DNA of 64,000 nucleotides, taken from Thalassiosira profunda (taxonomy: Eukaryota > Bacillariophyta > Thalassiosirophyceae > Thalassiosirales > Thalassiosiraceae). Numbering within the stretch: the first letter of the stretch is position 1; each line of letters starts with the position of its first letter. This document shows positions 1 through 8,449 of this stretch, piece by piece. Location of the stretch: positions 62,001 to 126,000 of the forward strand of contig JALLAP010000025.1 of assembly GCA_036939355.1 (NCBI GenBank), read 5' to 3'. The notes beneath the pieces were generated by a model that was not told the DNA's origin, did not search any database, and saw only the letters and a program-made list of their open reading frames with translations. Position numbers and translations under genes: made by a program.

Positions 1-2
1 TG

Positions 3-809
3 CTGAATGTGTTGCTTCAGGTCATGGAGGACGGAGTGCTGACTGATGGAAAGGGGCGTTCGATCGACTTCAAGAATGTCATCTTGGTAATGACGAGCAA
101 CGTGGGATCGTCGAAAATACTCGAGTTGGTGGGCCAGCAACGGCTGGAGCGCGCTAGGAGCGGAATGGGTGGCGAGAGAAGGACGAAGAAGAAGCGAAGA
201 ACTGAAGACGAGTATGTGAACGGTGATGGACTCAACGGCGACAGCGATGCTTTGGACGCATTTCCTAATGGCGGCTCTTCGCCAATGAATGCGGCGGAAG
301 AGTACTCTGCCCTCTCGGAAGTCGTGCAGGACGAGCTCCAGAAGGAGATGCGGCCGGAGCTTCTCAACAGAATCGACGAGATCATCGTCTTCTCGCCCCT
401 CGACGACGAGAACCTCCGCGACATAGCCCACGCCATCGTGAACGCATCGATCGAACGCGCTCACAAGGAGAAGGCCATCGATCTGTCTGTGTCCGAGTCT
501 CTCATCGATTCAATACTGAGCGACGGAGCCGCGAACGCGGCGGAGTTTGGCGCCCGTCCCATGCGCCGCGCGGCCCGCCGGCTGTTCGAGGACGGGGTCA
601 GCGAGGCCATCGTCCGGGGGTTCCTCAAGGAGGGCGATCGAGCGGTGGTGGACGTCGGGCCGGACGTGCATAAAGTGGCCATCGTGCGAGAGGACGGCGA
701 GACGCTGGTGGTGGATGTGGACGACGGGAGCGGTGGCATTGGCATGGCGGCGTCGGCGAGGGCATCGAATGCTGTCGGCAGGGATCAGCTTCAGCCCGAT
801 ATGCTCTGA
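3..809 (+). CDS. Clp/Hsp100 AAA+ ATPase, C-terminal part (5' end outside window)
   Basis: This is the 3' end of a gene whose start lies before the window. The frame is open from base 3 and reads LNVLLQVMEDGVLTDGKGR, the ClpB/ClpC second AAA+ module around the sensor-1 region. It continues through NVILVMTSNVGS and MRPELLNRIDEIIVFSPL and ends in a ClpB D2-small domain (EFGARPMRRAARRLFEDGVS). The family unfolds or disaggregates proteins in plastid, mitochondrion or cytosol; the compartment cannot be judged without the N-terminus. Between the TSNVGS and RPELLNRID motifs lies an insert of about 70 residues with a basic KKKRR run and Gly/Asp-rich filler, somewhat longer than in bacterial relatives. 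I am sure of the family but not of ClpB versus ClpC. Confidence 0.93.
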   Translation: MNVLLQVMEDGVLTDGKGRSIDFKNVILVMTSNVGSSKILELVGQQRLERARSGMGGERRTKKKRRTEDEYVNGDGLNGDSDALDAFPNGGSSPMNAAEEYSALSEVVQDELQKEMRPELLNRIDEIIVFSPLDDENLRDIAHAIVNASIERAHKEKAIDLSVSESLIDSILSDGAANAAEFGARPMRRAARRLFEDGVSEAIVRGFLKEGDRAVVDVGPDVHKVAIVREDGETLVVDVDDGSGGIGMAASARASNAVGRDQLQPDML

Positions 810-1016
810 AGTGAAACGTGTTGTATATAGCTAAGGAAATCCCTCTCGGGAAGGCTTCGGTTGCAATGAAGCATTTTCAACTATCTTCACTGTTTGCTCA
901 TACAACAGACCCTGAACCTATGATGGAATCGACCTCTACTCGTCGCCTTGCGTCCTTGTGTTTCTCGTCCCTGTACATGGCCCTAACGCCGCCACCACAG
1001 ATCCGCTCGTCATAGT

Positions 1017-2111
1017 CTAATCCATTGTCGCATGTCCAGCGACCTCGGCGTTGGTTGGCTCGTCTGCGGTCTCCGCCTGGGCACCACCCTCCTGCCCTTC
1101 CGCTTCCATCTCCTCAGCGGTTGCCGCCTCTCCTGATTCTTCCTTCTCATCCCCCGCCGATGTTGAAGTTGGAGCTGCGTCCCCCGCAGCCAAGGTTTCC
1201 TCCGCTGCTGGTGGAGCATGGTCTGTGCTTTCCAACCCACCCTTCGATTCTTCTTTCTCAGTTGCTGGTTGCTGCGCATCTGCTTGGGCACTCTCTCTTC
1301 CCAAATCTTCAATCTCCATCACATCTTCTGCCGAAGGAGCTTCATTGTTCCCACTGCCGTCCGTGAGAGATGTCACGGGGGTTGCAACATCTGCTGCTGG
1401 CGTGGGCTCTGAAGATGCGGGGGCTGCGTCTGCCGCGTCAACCTTTGGGGCACTCCCTTCCTCCCCCCCTCCGTCTGCGGGCGCGTGCGTCCCCTTTGGT
1501 TCCTGCACCTCCTCCGCGGGATGGTCGGACGCCGCGAGCGATGAGTGTTCGGTTCCCCCAATGTTCGCCTCCGCCTCGGCCGTGTCTGCCGTTTCCATCG
1601 TCCCCCGTCGCTCGGCGCCGTCTCCCCCCGCGGTCGAATTCGTCACATCGTCCGCGGCATCCTCTCCCCCGCTCGTGCCCCCCTCCGTGTCATTCGTTTC
1701 CTCCTCCCCGCCCCCCTCCTCCTTCGTGGCCGCCGCCTCCGCCGCCGCCTTGGCGGCCAATTCCCTCCGCCAAATTGCGCGCTGCTCGTCCCGTTTCTCC
1801 TCCTCGAGAAGGTACGTCGCCCGCTCCTCGGCGGTCAGATCCTCCACCCGCACCCACGTCGGGATGGCAAATTTCGCCGTCGCCGCGCTGCCGAAGTACG
1901 GCTCGTCCGTCGGGGCCATCGGGGGGCGGTGCACCTTCGTCCACTTTTGGGCCGCGACGCCCAGGGTGTCGGTGGATACTACGCCGCCGCCGCTCCCGCC
2001 GGCGGAGGTGCGGCCGCCGGTACGGCGGGCGCGGCGGGAGGTGGAGTGGGTGGTGGCGCCGCCGGCGGATTGGCGGCTGCGCTTGGGATAGCTCCTTCCG
2101 GGGGTGCTCAT
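1017..2111 (-). CDS. Acidic low-complexity protein, possibly BCL7-like
   Basis: I do not recognise this gene with confidence. From the ATG at 2111 it encodes 364 residues (an in-frame ATG at 2168 is an alternative). The first 45 residues are basic and Ser/Arg/Gly-rich. A short ordered segment follows, containing AAQKWTKVHRPP and AKFAIPTWVRVEDLT. Next come a charged helix (EERATYLLEEEKRDEQRAIW) and a long Glu/Ala/Thr/Gly-rich acidic tail to the end. The KW-x-KV spacing followed by a W-V-x-V segment is reminiscent of the BCL7 N-terminus (a SWI/SNF chromatin subunit), but this rests on a few residues. Composition suggests a nuclear, largely disordered protein. Its promoter is shared with the zinc-finger/LRR gene. 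Confidence 0.7.
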   Translation of the reverse strand: MSTPGRSYPKRSRQSAGGATTHSTSRRARRTGGRTSAGGSGGGVVSTDTLGVAAQKWTKVHRPPMAPTDEPYFGSAATAKFAIPTWVRVEDLTAEERATYLLEEEKRDEQRAIWRRELAAKAAAEAAATKEEGGGEEETNDTEGGTSGGEDAADDVTNSTAGGDGAERRGTMETADTAEAEANIGGTEHSSLAASDHPAEEVQEPKGTHAPADGGGEEGSAPKVDAADAAPASSEPTPAADVATPVTSLTDGSGNNEAPSAEDVMEIEDLGRESAQADAQQPATEKEESKGGLESTDHAPPAAEETLAAGDAAPTSTSAGDEKEESGEAATAEEMEAEGQEGGAQAETADEPTNAEVAGHATMD

Positions 2112-2484
2112 GGTGGAGATGGAGAAGTGAAAAGTGGGAGGCGACTCTGGATTAGGGTTCACCTTCACATAAAAAATGTGAATTGCAAACTTAGGTACTC
2201 AATAGTACAATACGAATACCCCATAATAGATAACCTACGTATGTAGAAAGAGCTTGTTCGATAAATTTAGGTTCGCCCTACTTTATCTCCCAGGACTGAA
2301 ATCGGACGCGCGGGGAAGCAAGCAGGGCCCCTTCGCCGTCACTTCCCTGCGGCCCCTGAGAACGGAGCCGCGCGGTGCCCTCCGTCGGCCCAAGTCGGCC
2401 TCGGCAATTCCGCGCTGCTGCCTGTTCGCCGTTGCCGCTCTTTTTGTCTTCGCGCCCCCAACGGACATCGCCCGCCGACTGACC
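2112..2484. promoter_or_regulatory. Divergent intergenic region
   Basis: This 373-bp gap separates the starts of the acidic-protein gene (minus) and the zinc-finger/LRR gene (plus). The part next to the minus gene is AT-rich (2160-2260) with one TTGCAA palindrome. The plus-gene side is GC-rich and open in the LRR frame back to 2254, so a longer N-terminus is possible. No other feature is seen. Confidence 0.5.
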
Positions 2485-4123
2485 ATGGCGCCCGCGAACA
2501 ACACCAGGAGCGCCAAATTTCGATGCAGATTTTGCGATGAGGGCTTTGCGTCTTGCCACGAGACGCTCTACCACGAGGTAAATTTTTGCATAGCGGGCTC
2601 GGGAGCGCCAATTCCATGGGATTGCGAGTATTGCAAGGAGCGTGGCTTCTCTACGCACGACGAAACGCTCGAGCACATGCTAATTTGCGAGAAGAGAACG
2701 GCCGAGTTGGTAACTGTTACGATCCCTCATGAAGAAGGAAAGATCCCGGGGCTCACAATCGCTGACCGGCAACAGATAGGGGAGGGTGGCAACGAACGAG
2801 TGGTGTATTCCTTTTCAAGCAATTCTCCCGTGTTCAAGTTCGTCCGTGATGTTCACACCGCAGCAAATGCACTTTTCACTCCCGGCAAAGAAGAGGGATA
2901 CAAGTATTGGCCTGTATTCATCGAGAACTTGACCGGTGATGCAATATTCCCTGTCTTGTTGGACTTTGGCAAACGAAATCTGCACACCATCGCTGTGGAT
3001 GATGGATGACGACGACGATGGTGGTGATGAGGTGTATGTGCGAAGCATAAACAACGCATTGTTGCGAGATGCCATGTCGGGCAGCTTGTGGCCGGGCGAC
3101 ATCATCACGGCAGTCGAGTATAGTGATGGATCGAGCAGAGCGACTCTCCGTTTGGAAAATGGCGACGAGGATTACACCGGAGAGCTCACCCGGATTCTTT
3201 CGGACGATCAGTTCTACCCCCTTGTGTTCACGGCAGAAAAGTGCTGCCGGACCAGACACATTCCCTTGGGCAGCAACCCCCTTCTTCATCTTGACACATT
3301 GGATTTGAACAACAATGTCATTGTCGACGAGAACTACTGGAACGAACTGCTTGCTGGGCTCCAGCAATTGAATCTACTCCGCTACCTGCACTTGGAGAAC
3401 ACCGGCATCGGAGAAAAGGGCTGCGCAGCTATTGCCAAGCTACTGCAGGAGAAAGGCTCCTTGTTGAACATTTCGCTTCAGGGGAATTCCGTCAATGATG
3501 AATGCGTTGCTACCCTTGTCGGTGCGCTCCAGCAAAACACAACGCTGACTGCATTATACCTCGACAGAAATTCCGAGATCACTTCTTCTGGCTGGAATCA
3601 ACTGCTGAACTTGGTATGTGACGAGAGAAGCATCATGCAAACCTACCTCTCGAATCACACTCTTCGGGCATTGTGGTTCAGCTATTGCAACTGCGATCCG
3701 GCCCTTAAAAACCGTTTGAGGGACGCATTGGGCCTCAACTACACCGGCCGGGGAAATATTGGCAGTAGAGCTGCGTCCAAGATTGAGCACATCCATTTCA
3801 AGGAGGACTGCTTTGACCTTCAACACTGGCTCGACTTGGACATCAAGCTCATGCCACGTTTGCTTCATTGGTTTTCCGAGAGAAAAAGTATGAGGAAACT
3901 CAATCATCTCGTTCGTCGGTGGAATGTGGCGTTGCTTTTCGGCTTTCCCTCAGCGGAGAGCGTGAGGATCGGATCGCAAATGAAGGAGCTGGAGGCGAAG
4001 AACGCCGACCTGGAGGCATCGAACGCAAAGCTTTCCGCTGAGAATGCCGAGCTGCGGGACGAAATCCGAGCGCTCAAAGAGGGCAACGGTTCACAGCATT
4101 CGAAGAAGAGAAGGGTATCCTGA
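2485..4123 (+). CDS. C2HC zinc-finger / leucine-rich repeat protein, interrupted by a probable 1-nt frameshift
   Basis: Two overlapping frames make one protein. Frame 1 (2485-3009) starts at a strong context (gaccATGGcg) and has two Cys/His fingers, CRFCDEGFASCHETLYHEVNFC-type and CEYCKERGFSTHDETLEHMLIC-type, then a globular segment ending ...TIAVDDG-stop. Frame 2 (about 3005-4123) opens in an Asp-run, carries at least four RNase-inhibitor-type leucine-rich repeats (LDTLDLNNN, LRYLHLENTGIGEKG, LLNISLQGNSVND, LTALYLDRNSEI) and ends in a coiled coil (MKELEAKNADLEASNAKLSA). Dropping one G at 3004/3005 in gatgatGgatgacgac joins them as one continuous reading frame of about 545 residues. I see no GT-AG intron that would do the same. 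It may be a sequencing indel or a true pseudogene lesion. LRRs bind proteins; the role is unknown. Confidence 0.75.
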
Positions 4124-4352
4124 AAGCCTCATTGTATTGCAATGGTAAATGGAGTTGTGGTGTATTCGGCTTTTCTGTACGAAAGTGGGACAGCTTCGGA
4201 TACTACATACCGCTGCTGAAAAGCATTATCCCGGAATGCAACAAAGGGTGCGCATTGTGATACGCAGAGGCTGACATCGTAATTTTTTTAGCGAACTCAC
4301 TTTCAACTCTTTTGCACCGCCAGCGCTAGCTGAGCCCGGAGTGCGAAGCTAT

Positions 4353-4549
4353 TACAGTAACCTTCCATCAAAGTGTCCCACCCCCCCTGGGACAACTTTT
4401 TGGCTAGCCTGACCTCCGGGGGCAACTCAAAGCTTCTCCATACTTGTTCCACTGTCAACCCAAGGTGGGTCAACTCTTCAGCTAGGCTGAGATCTCCCGG
4501 GGTGGGACAAGCGAGCGGGGGGTGGGACACTTTGTGGAAGGTTACTGTA
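4353..4549. mobile_element. MITE of Tc1/mariner type with TA target-site duplication
   Basis: A 193-bp non-coding element (4355-4547) is bounded by near-perfect terminal inverted repeats. The left repeat (4355-4386, beginning CAGTAACCTTCCA and ending in a CCCACCCCCC run) and the complement of the right repeat (4517-4547) differ by a single inserted T. TA dinucleotides flank both ends (4353-4354 and 4548-4549), and the tips read CAGT...ACTG as in Tc1/mariner elements. The interior holds two related direct segments (GGCTAGCCTGACCTCCGGGGG at about 4402 and CAGCTAGGCTGAGATCTCCCG at about 4479). No transposase is encoded. It sits in the convergent 3' gap between the LRR and MFS genes. Confidence 0.88.
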
Positions 4550-4634
4550 TTATGCGTAAGCTTATAGTATATTTTGATGCATCTTCTTTCTTTGGTCAAA
4601 AGGGAGTAGGTAGGTAGGTAAGACGGTCTGCCCC

Positions 4635-5939
4635 CTAAGGCAACTCGATTCCTGACAATGTAGGAGTATCCCTGTCGCGTTTATGGAACAGCTGAACAAA
4701 GAGAAAGTCGACCAAACACAGCACAATGCCTCCGTTGTATGCATCTTGCGCTCCTTTCTTTTCGTACATGAAGCTCCACTCAAGATTTCCAAGACCCGCT
4801 CCGCAGACAAAGTATGCCAGGTTTAGCAAGAACTGCATCAGGCTTCGTCTGCGACTGGCCATTGCATCCAGCATCTCCACCGATGCTGTCCAGTTGGATG
4901 CAAAGTGATATCCGTGAAGGAGTTGGATCACAAGCAGCAATGTTGCTCTTATGTCATCCGGTACAGCCCCACTGCAGGCTACTTTTGTGAGCAGTAGTCG
5001 AACAAAGGCCACCAGTATTGATGATTGTATCATGCCCAAGTGTCCCATCCTCTCCTTGATTTCGCGAGAGTAATGGTACACGGGTAATGTCGAGCAAATG
5101 GATACCATGGTGAATACACCCTGCACGCTCCGTGACATTCCAAAATCTCTCTCCAGCTGCAGCATGAGAATATTATCGAACAATACCATGATGGCGCCAT
5201 ATCCAAAATTGTGGAGCAGAACAAACCGCAAGTGCGGTCCCGATATGTCATGCAAAGTCATCCGAACGGTGTTGCAAACTCGAACATTGGGATTATCTCC
5301 TCGAGACTTTTTCTCGGCGTTTTCGTCGCGCTGCTTTCTGGCCCCCTCGGCAGGAAGGACCCGTCTCAACAGGAGGAAGAAGAATAGCAGCACCCCGCTG
5401 ACGAAGTACGTGTACAGGAATAGCGCTCCCTCGCCAAACACGTCCAGCAAGGGGCCAACGCAGAGGGACGACAGCCCCCACGCCACGCTCCCCCAGAGAC
5501 GCTGCTTGCCGTACCCCTCCGACGTGCCCTCGACCAACTTCAGCACCAGTGCGTCGATCGCCGGCGAGGCTGCCGTCACCGCCGATCGCACCACGCGCCA
5601 GAATGTGACGGAGGATGCGCTACCCGCATCGATTGCTGTCCTGACCGATGTCAGCGTCGCGGTACCCAAAATCGTGGATGCGATCACGGCAGTCAGGGGG
5701 TCGAAGACGGAATCGCTGGCCACTCCCCACAGCGGCTGGGCCACCGCCTTGGAGATTTTGGACATCGAGTTCACGTAGCCGATTTGGGTGGGCGTGAAGC
5801 CGTGCGAAAGCATGTACACCGACGAGAAGCGGTTCCATCCAGCCTGGGAGATGGCGTGAAGGAACACTGTCGCCTTTATCAACGTAAGGGGGTTGTTCTT
5901 GCTACCACCTGCTGGCAGGTCTGCATTTCGATGCATCAT
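4635..5939 (-). CDS. Major facilitator superfamily transporter (MFS_1-like)
   Basis: A single-exon gene for 434 residues with about 11-12 hydrophobic segments. The first helix pair, with GFTPTQIGYVNSMSKISKAV followed by AQPLWGVASD, shows the MFS loop 2-3 signature (G-x-x-x-D motif). Another landmark is the KQRLWGSVAWGLSSLCVGPL helix. The closest family in my memory is the MFS_1-like/LacY-type group of eukaryotic algae. The substrate cannot be inferred. No N-terminal signal is evident, so plasma membrane, tonoplast or plastid envelope are all possible. The gene faces the LRR gene tail-to-tail across the MITE. Confidence 0.87.
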   Translation of the reverse strand: MMHRNADLPAGGSKNNPLTLIKATVFLHAISQAGWNRFSSVYMLSHGFTPTQIGYVNSMSKISKAVAQPLWGVASDSVFDPLTAVIASTILGTATLTSVRTAIDAGSASSVTFWRVVRSAVTAASPAIDALVLKLVEGTSEGYGKQRLWGSVAWGLSSLCVGPLLDVFGEGALFLYTYFVSGVLLFFFLLLRRVLPAEGARKQRDENAEKKSRGDNPNVRVCNTVRMTLHDISGPHLRFVLLHNFGYGAIMVLFDNILMLQLERDFGMSRSVQGVFTMVSICSTLPVYHYSREIKERMGHLGMIQSSILVAFVRLLLTKVACSGAVPDDIRATLLLVIQLLHGYHFASNWTASVEMLDAMASRRRSLMQFLLNLAYFVCGAGLGNLEWSFMYEKKGAQDAYNGGIVLCLVDFLFVQLFHKRDRDTPTLSGIELP

Positions 5940-6243
5940 CTAATTACCCCCCAACACCCGCCCCAACAATGTCAATCCTTCGTCGTCGAATATAGCCGGT
6001 GTAGTGTAACCCAAAGCATTCAGTCATCTGTAGCAATTGATTTGCCATAAACAAAGGCTCCAGCACATCATAGCTGTGGCGCAGCTTCTTCTCAAGAGGA
6101 AAACAAAAGAGGGGAAGGAGTCCCTGTACATGCTAAGGAACCAGTAATATTTTTGGAGGGAGCACCCATCAAAAGATTTTTTTCCACCCAGCACCCAGAG
6201 ACACTCGACCTTGCAACGCCAACGAACGCCCCGCACCTTGGCC
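5940..6243. promoter_or_regulatory. Divergent intergenic region
   Basis: This 304-bp gap lies between the MFS start (minus) and the ferredoxin-domain gene start (plus). It is AT-rich in the centre (about 6000-6180) and carries no recognisable gene, repeat or RNA. Confidence 0.45.
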
Positions 6244-8360
6244 ATGAAGCAGCGCCGTGTCCTCTGGATGGGGCTGGCAGGTGGCCTTTCCTCGGCTGCT
6301 GCCGCCGGGGCGGCCCGCGGATGGGGCGAAATGCCCCGGAAATATAGTGCAGCTTTTGTGCACCACCGGTTTGGCCAGATGCGGATGCTCGGTGCAGGTG
6401 CAGCCCCTCGCGGCCACTTCCCTTCCAACACAGCCGCGCTGCATGCTGCCACCGACGACTCCATCGATCCCTTCGCCCTGTACGACGAGTCCATGTCTGA
6501 CACTGCGCCGTCGCCGCCGTCGTGGGGCGTGGCCGACGATTGGTCCAAACTCACCACGGCCAACGCTGCCTCGGCGTCCTTTGCCACCCCCGAGGCCGCC
6601 CCCAGCGGGAGCTACGACGTCGTTGACGAGGCGGCGCGCCTCCTCGAGGAGCAGGAGAACATGATGCACGAGTGGGAGACGGACGATGGCGCCACCTCGG
6701 GCGGAGGAACATTGAACGCCCATCACATCAGAGACCCGAACGACGATGCCTTCGTCGAAGACGCCATCGAGGTGATTGCCGGCAATTTCGACTACGACGA
6801 GGGAGGGGCGCAGTTGTACGACACACTCTCATCAATGTCCTCCGCGGGGGAAGTCAGCGAGGATCGCCACGAGGAGGAAGAGCTTGCGTTCATGATCCGC
6901 TGCGACAAGTCGCCCGAGCAATTTTTGGTATCGCAGGGGAGGGCACTGCCTGAGCTGACTAAGGAAGAGAAGTATGCCCCTAACTTTTTGTTGGAAGGGC
7001 AGAGCCCAGAGAGTGGTGGCCAGTTGCCTCTGCAGCCAAGGGCATCGATCTTCCTCAAGAAGGCTGTGAGAAAGATATTTGATACTTATTCAGTGGAGGA
7101 AGAGGGATCAATGGCGGTGCTGGATCGCGAGGGCCTCTCGAGGTGGATGACCCATTGTGTTTCTTCCCCGCTAGCCTCATCCAACGCGAAACCTTTTACA
7201 ATCGGACCCTACGATCAGGACATCTCGGCCACCCTTTCCCGGTATTCGGAGACTCATGGGTCTGGGAGACTGACTCTTGAGGAGTTTCAGGCTTTGTATC
7301 TGGAAGTGACGTGGGCGGGCTACGTCCATGATGTGATCCAGACGAAAACTGCTCTGGAGGGCACGTATCCCCTCCCTTCCGCTGATACGGGCGTCTTGAT
7401 CGAGGGCAGGAAGAACACGGAGAAGATGCTAAAGCAGGCTACACTCTCTCTGGTGTGGCGCGATCTCGAGGCCCACCAAATCTTCTCCCCAGCAGAAGAA
7501 GAGCGGGTGCGGCTGCTGCGGGAAATGGAACTCCAACAGTCCCACGCAACAACTGTCGTGGGGAAGCATTCAAAGCTGCTGATGGACGAATGCGAGCTGT
7601 TCGACGAGTACGAAGACAGGCTGTCGCACCGTGCGTATTCGGAAGAGAACGACGACGACGTGCTGGGGTCCGAGTACGGTTGGGACTTTCTCGAATGGAA
7701 GGAGAAGGGCAGCCACGAATTGGTCGAGATGGCCTCCGACGGCGTCACGCCGCTGCGGGTTCGCGATGGACACTTCGTTTTCATTGACGAAGAATCATGC
7801 ATCGGATGCACGCAGGTACGTCTCTTTTACTTACACTCGACGTTTCCACCATCAGCACTTACAATCACTCCTCGCTTCTTCCGTTGCTTCAGTGTGCCCA
7901 GATAGCACCAAGCTCGTTCAAGATGATTGAGGACACTGGAAGAGCGAGGACGTTTCAGCAGAGCAATTCAATTGACGTTGAAGACGCTGTAAAGTCATGC
8001 CCGGTGAACTGCATGCACTTCTTGTCGTTCGATGAGCTTAAGGAGATGGAAGTGTCGCGCGACGACGGAGACGGAAGGACCGACCACAAGCATTTCGGCG
8101 GTCGTCGCACCCACACCCCACTCCACGTCGCTGGCAGGGACAGTGATGCAAATCACAAGAGCTCGTGGTACCATTATCTGAAGTGGAAGTGCCACGGCTC
8201 GTCATCATGTCCAACCCGCGGATGTTACGATTGCCCAACGTACGCTCCTGGGCAGAATCCGTACTTTATTGAAAGACACGACCGAGCGGAACACATACGG
8301 GCCAAGGATTTTCTATCATCGGGAGAGGCGGACAAGTACAGAAAAGTTGTTGAATTGTAG
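6244..8360 (+). CDS. EF-hand-like protein with C-terminal 4Fe-4S ferredoxin domain
   Basis: Exons 6244-7815 and 7893-8360 are split by a 77-nt GT-AG intron (phase 0) and give 679 residues. The splice falls exactly inside the iron-sulfur motif: exon 1 ends ESCIGCTQ and exon 2 begins CAQIAP, making CIGCTQC, with the fourth ligand in KSCPVNCMHF. This layout matches the ferredoxin module fused to plant DnaJ C76-type plastid proteins. The N-terminus looks like a secretory/plastid leader (residues 1-30), followed by an acidic region. A segment around residues 275-360 (IFDTYSVEEEGSMAVLDREGLSRW and RYSETHGSGRLTLEEFQAL) resembles a degenerate EF-hand pair. The C-tail has further Cys (SSCPTRGCYDCPTYAPG). 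Likely role: plastid electron transfer, possibly calcium-linked (inference). Confidence 0.88.
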
Positions 8361-8449
8361 ATGGTGGCATTGAGCGATGCGTTGTTTAAGGTTGTTCAAT
8401 AGTTAATGTTACTACCTATCCATCCATTCTTCAAGGGGCAGCTAAGCGG

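Noticed and set aside
1051..2091. A 346-codon plus-strand frame rich in Ser/Ala/Pro
   Set aside because: It is antisense to the acidic Glu/Ala-rich protein. The minus frame has the better start context and an ordered N-terminal segment, although confidence here is only moderate.
4303..4599. A 98-codon minus-strand frame
   Set aside because: It is almost entirely inside the MITE and is an accident of its inverted repeats.
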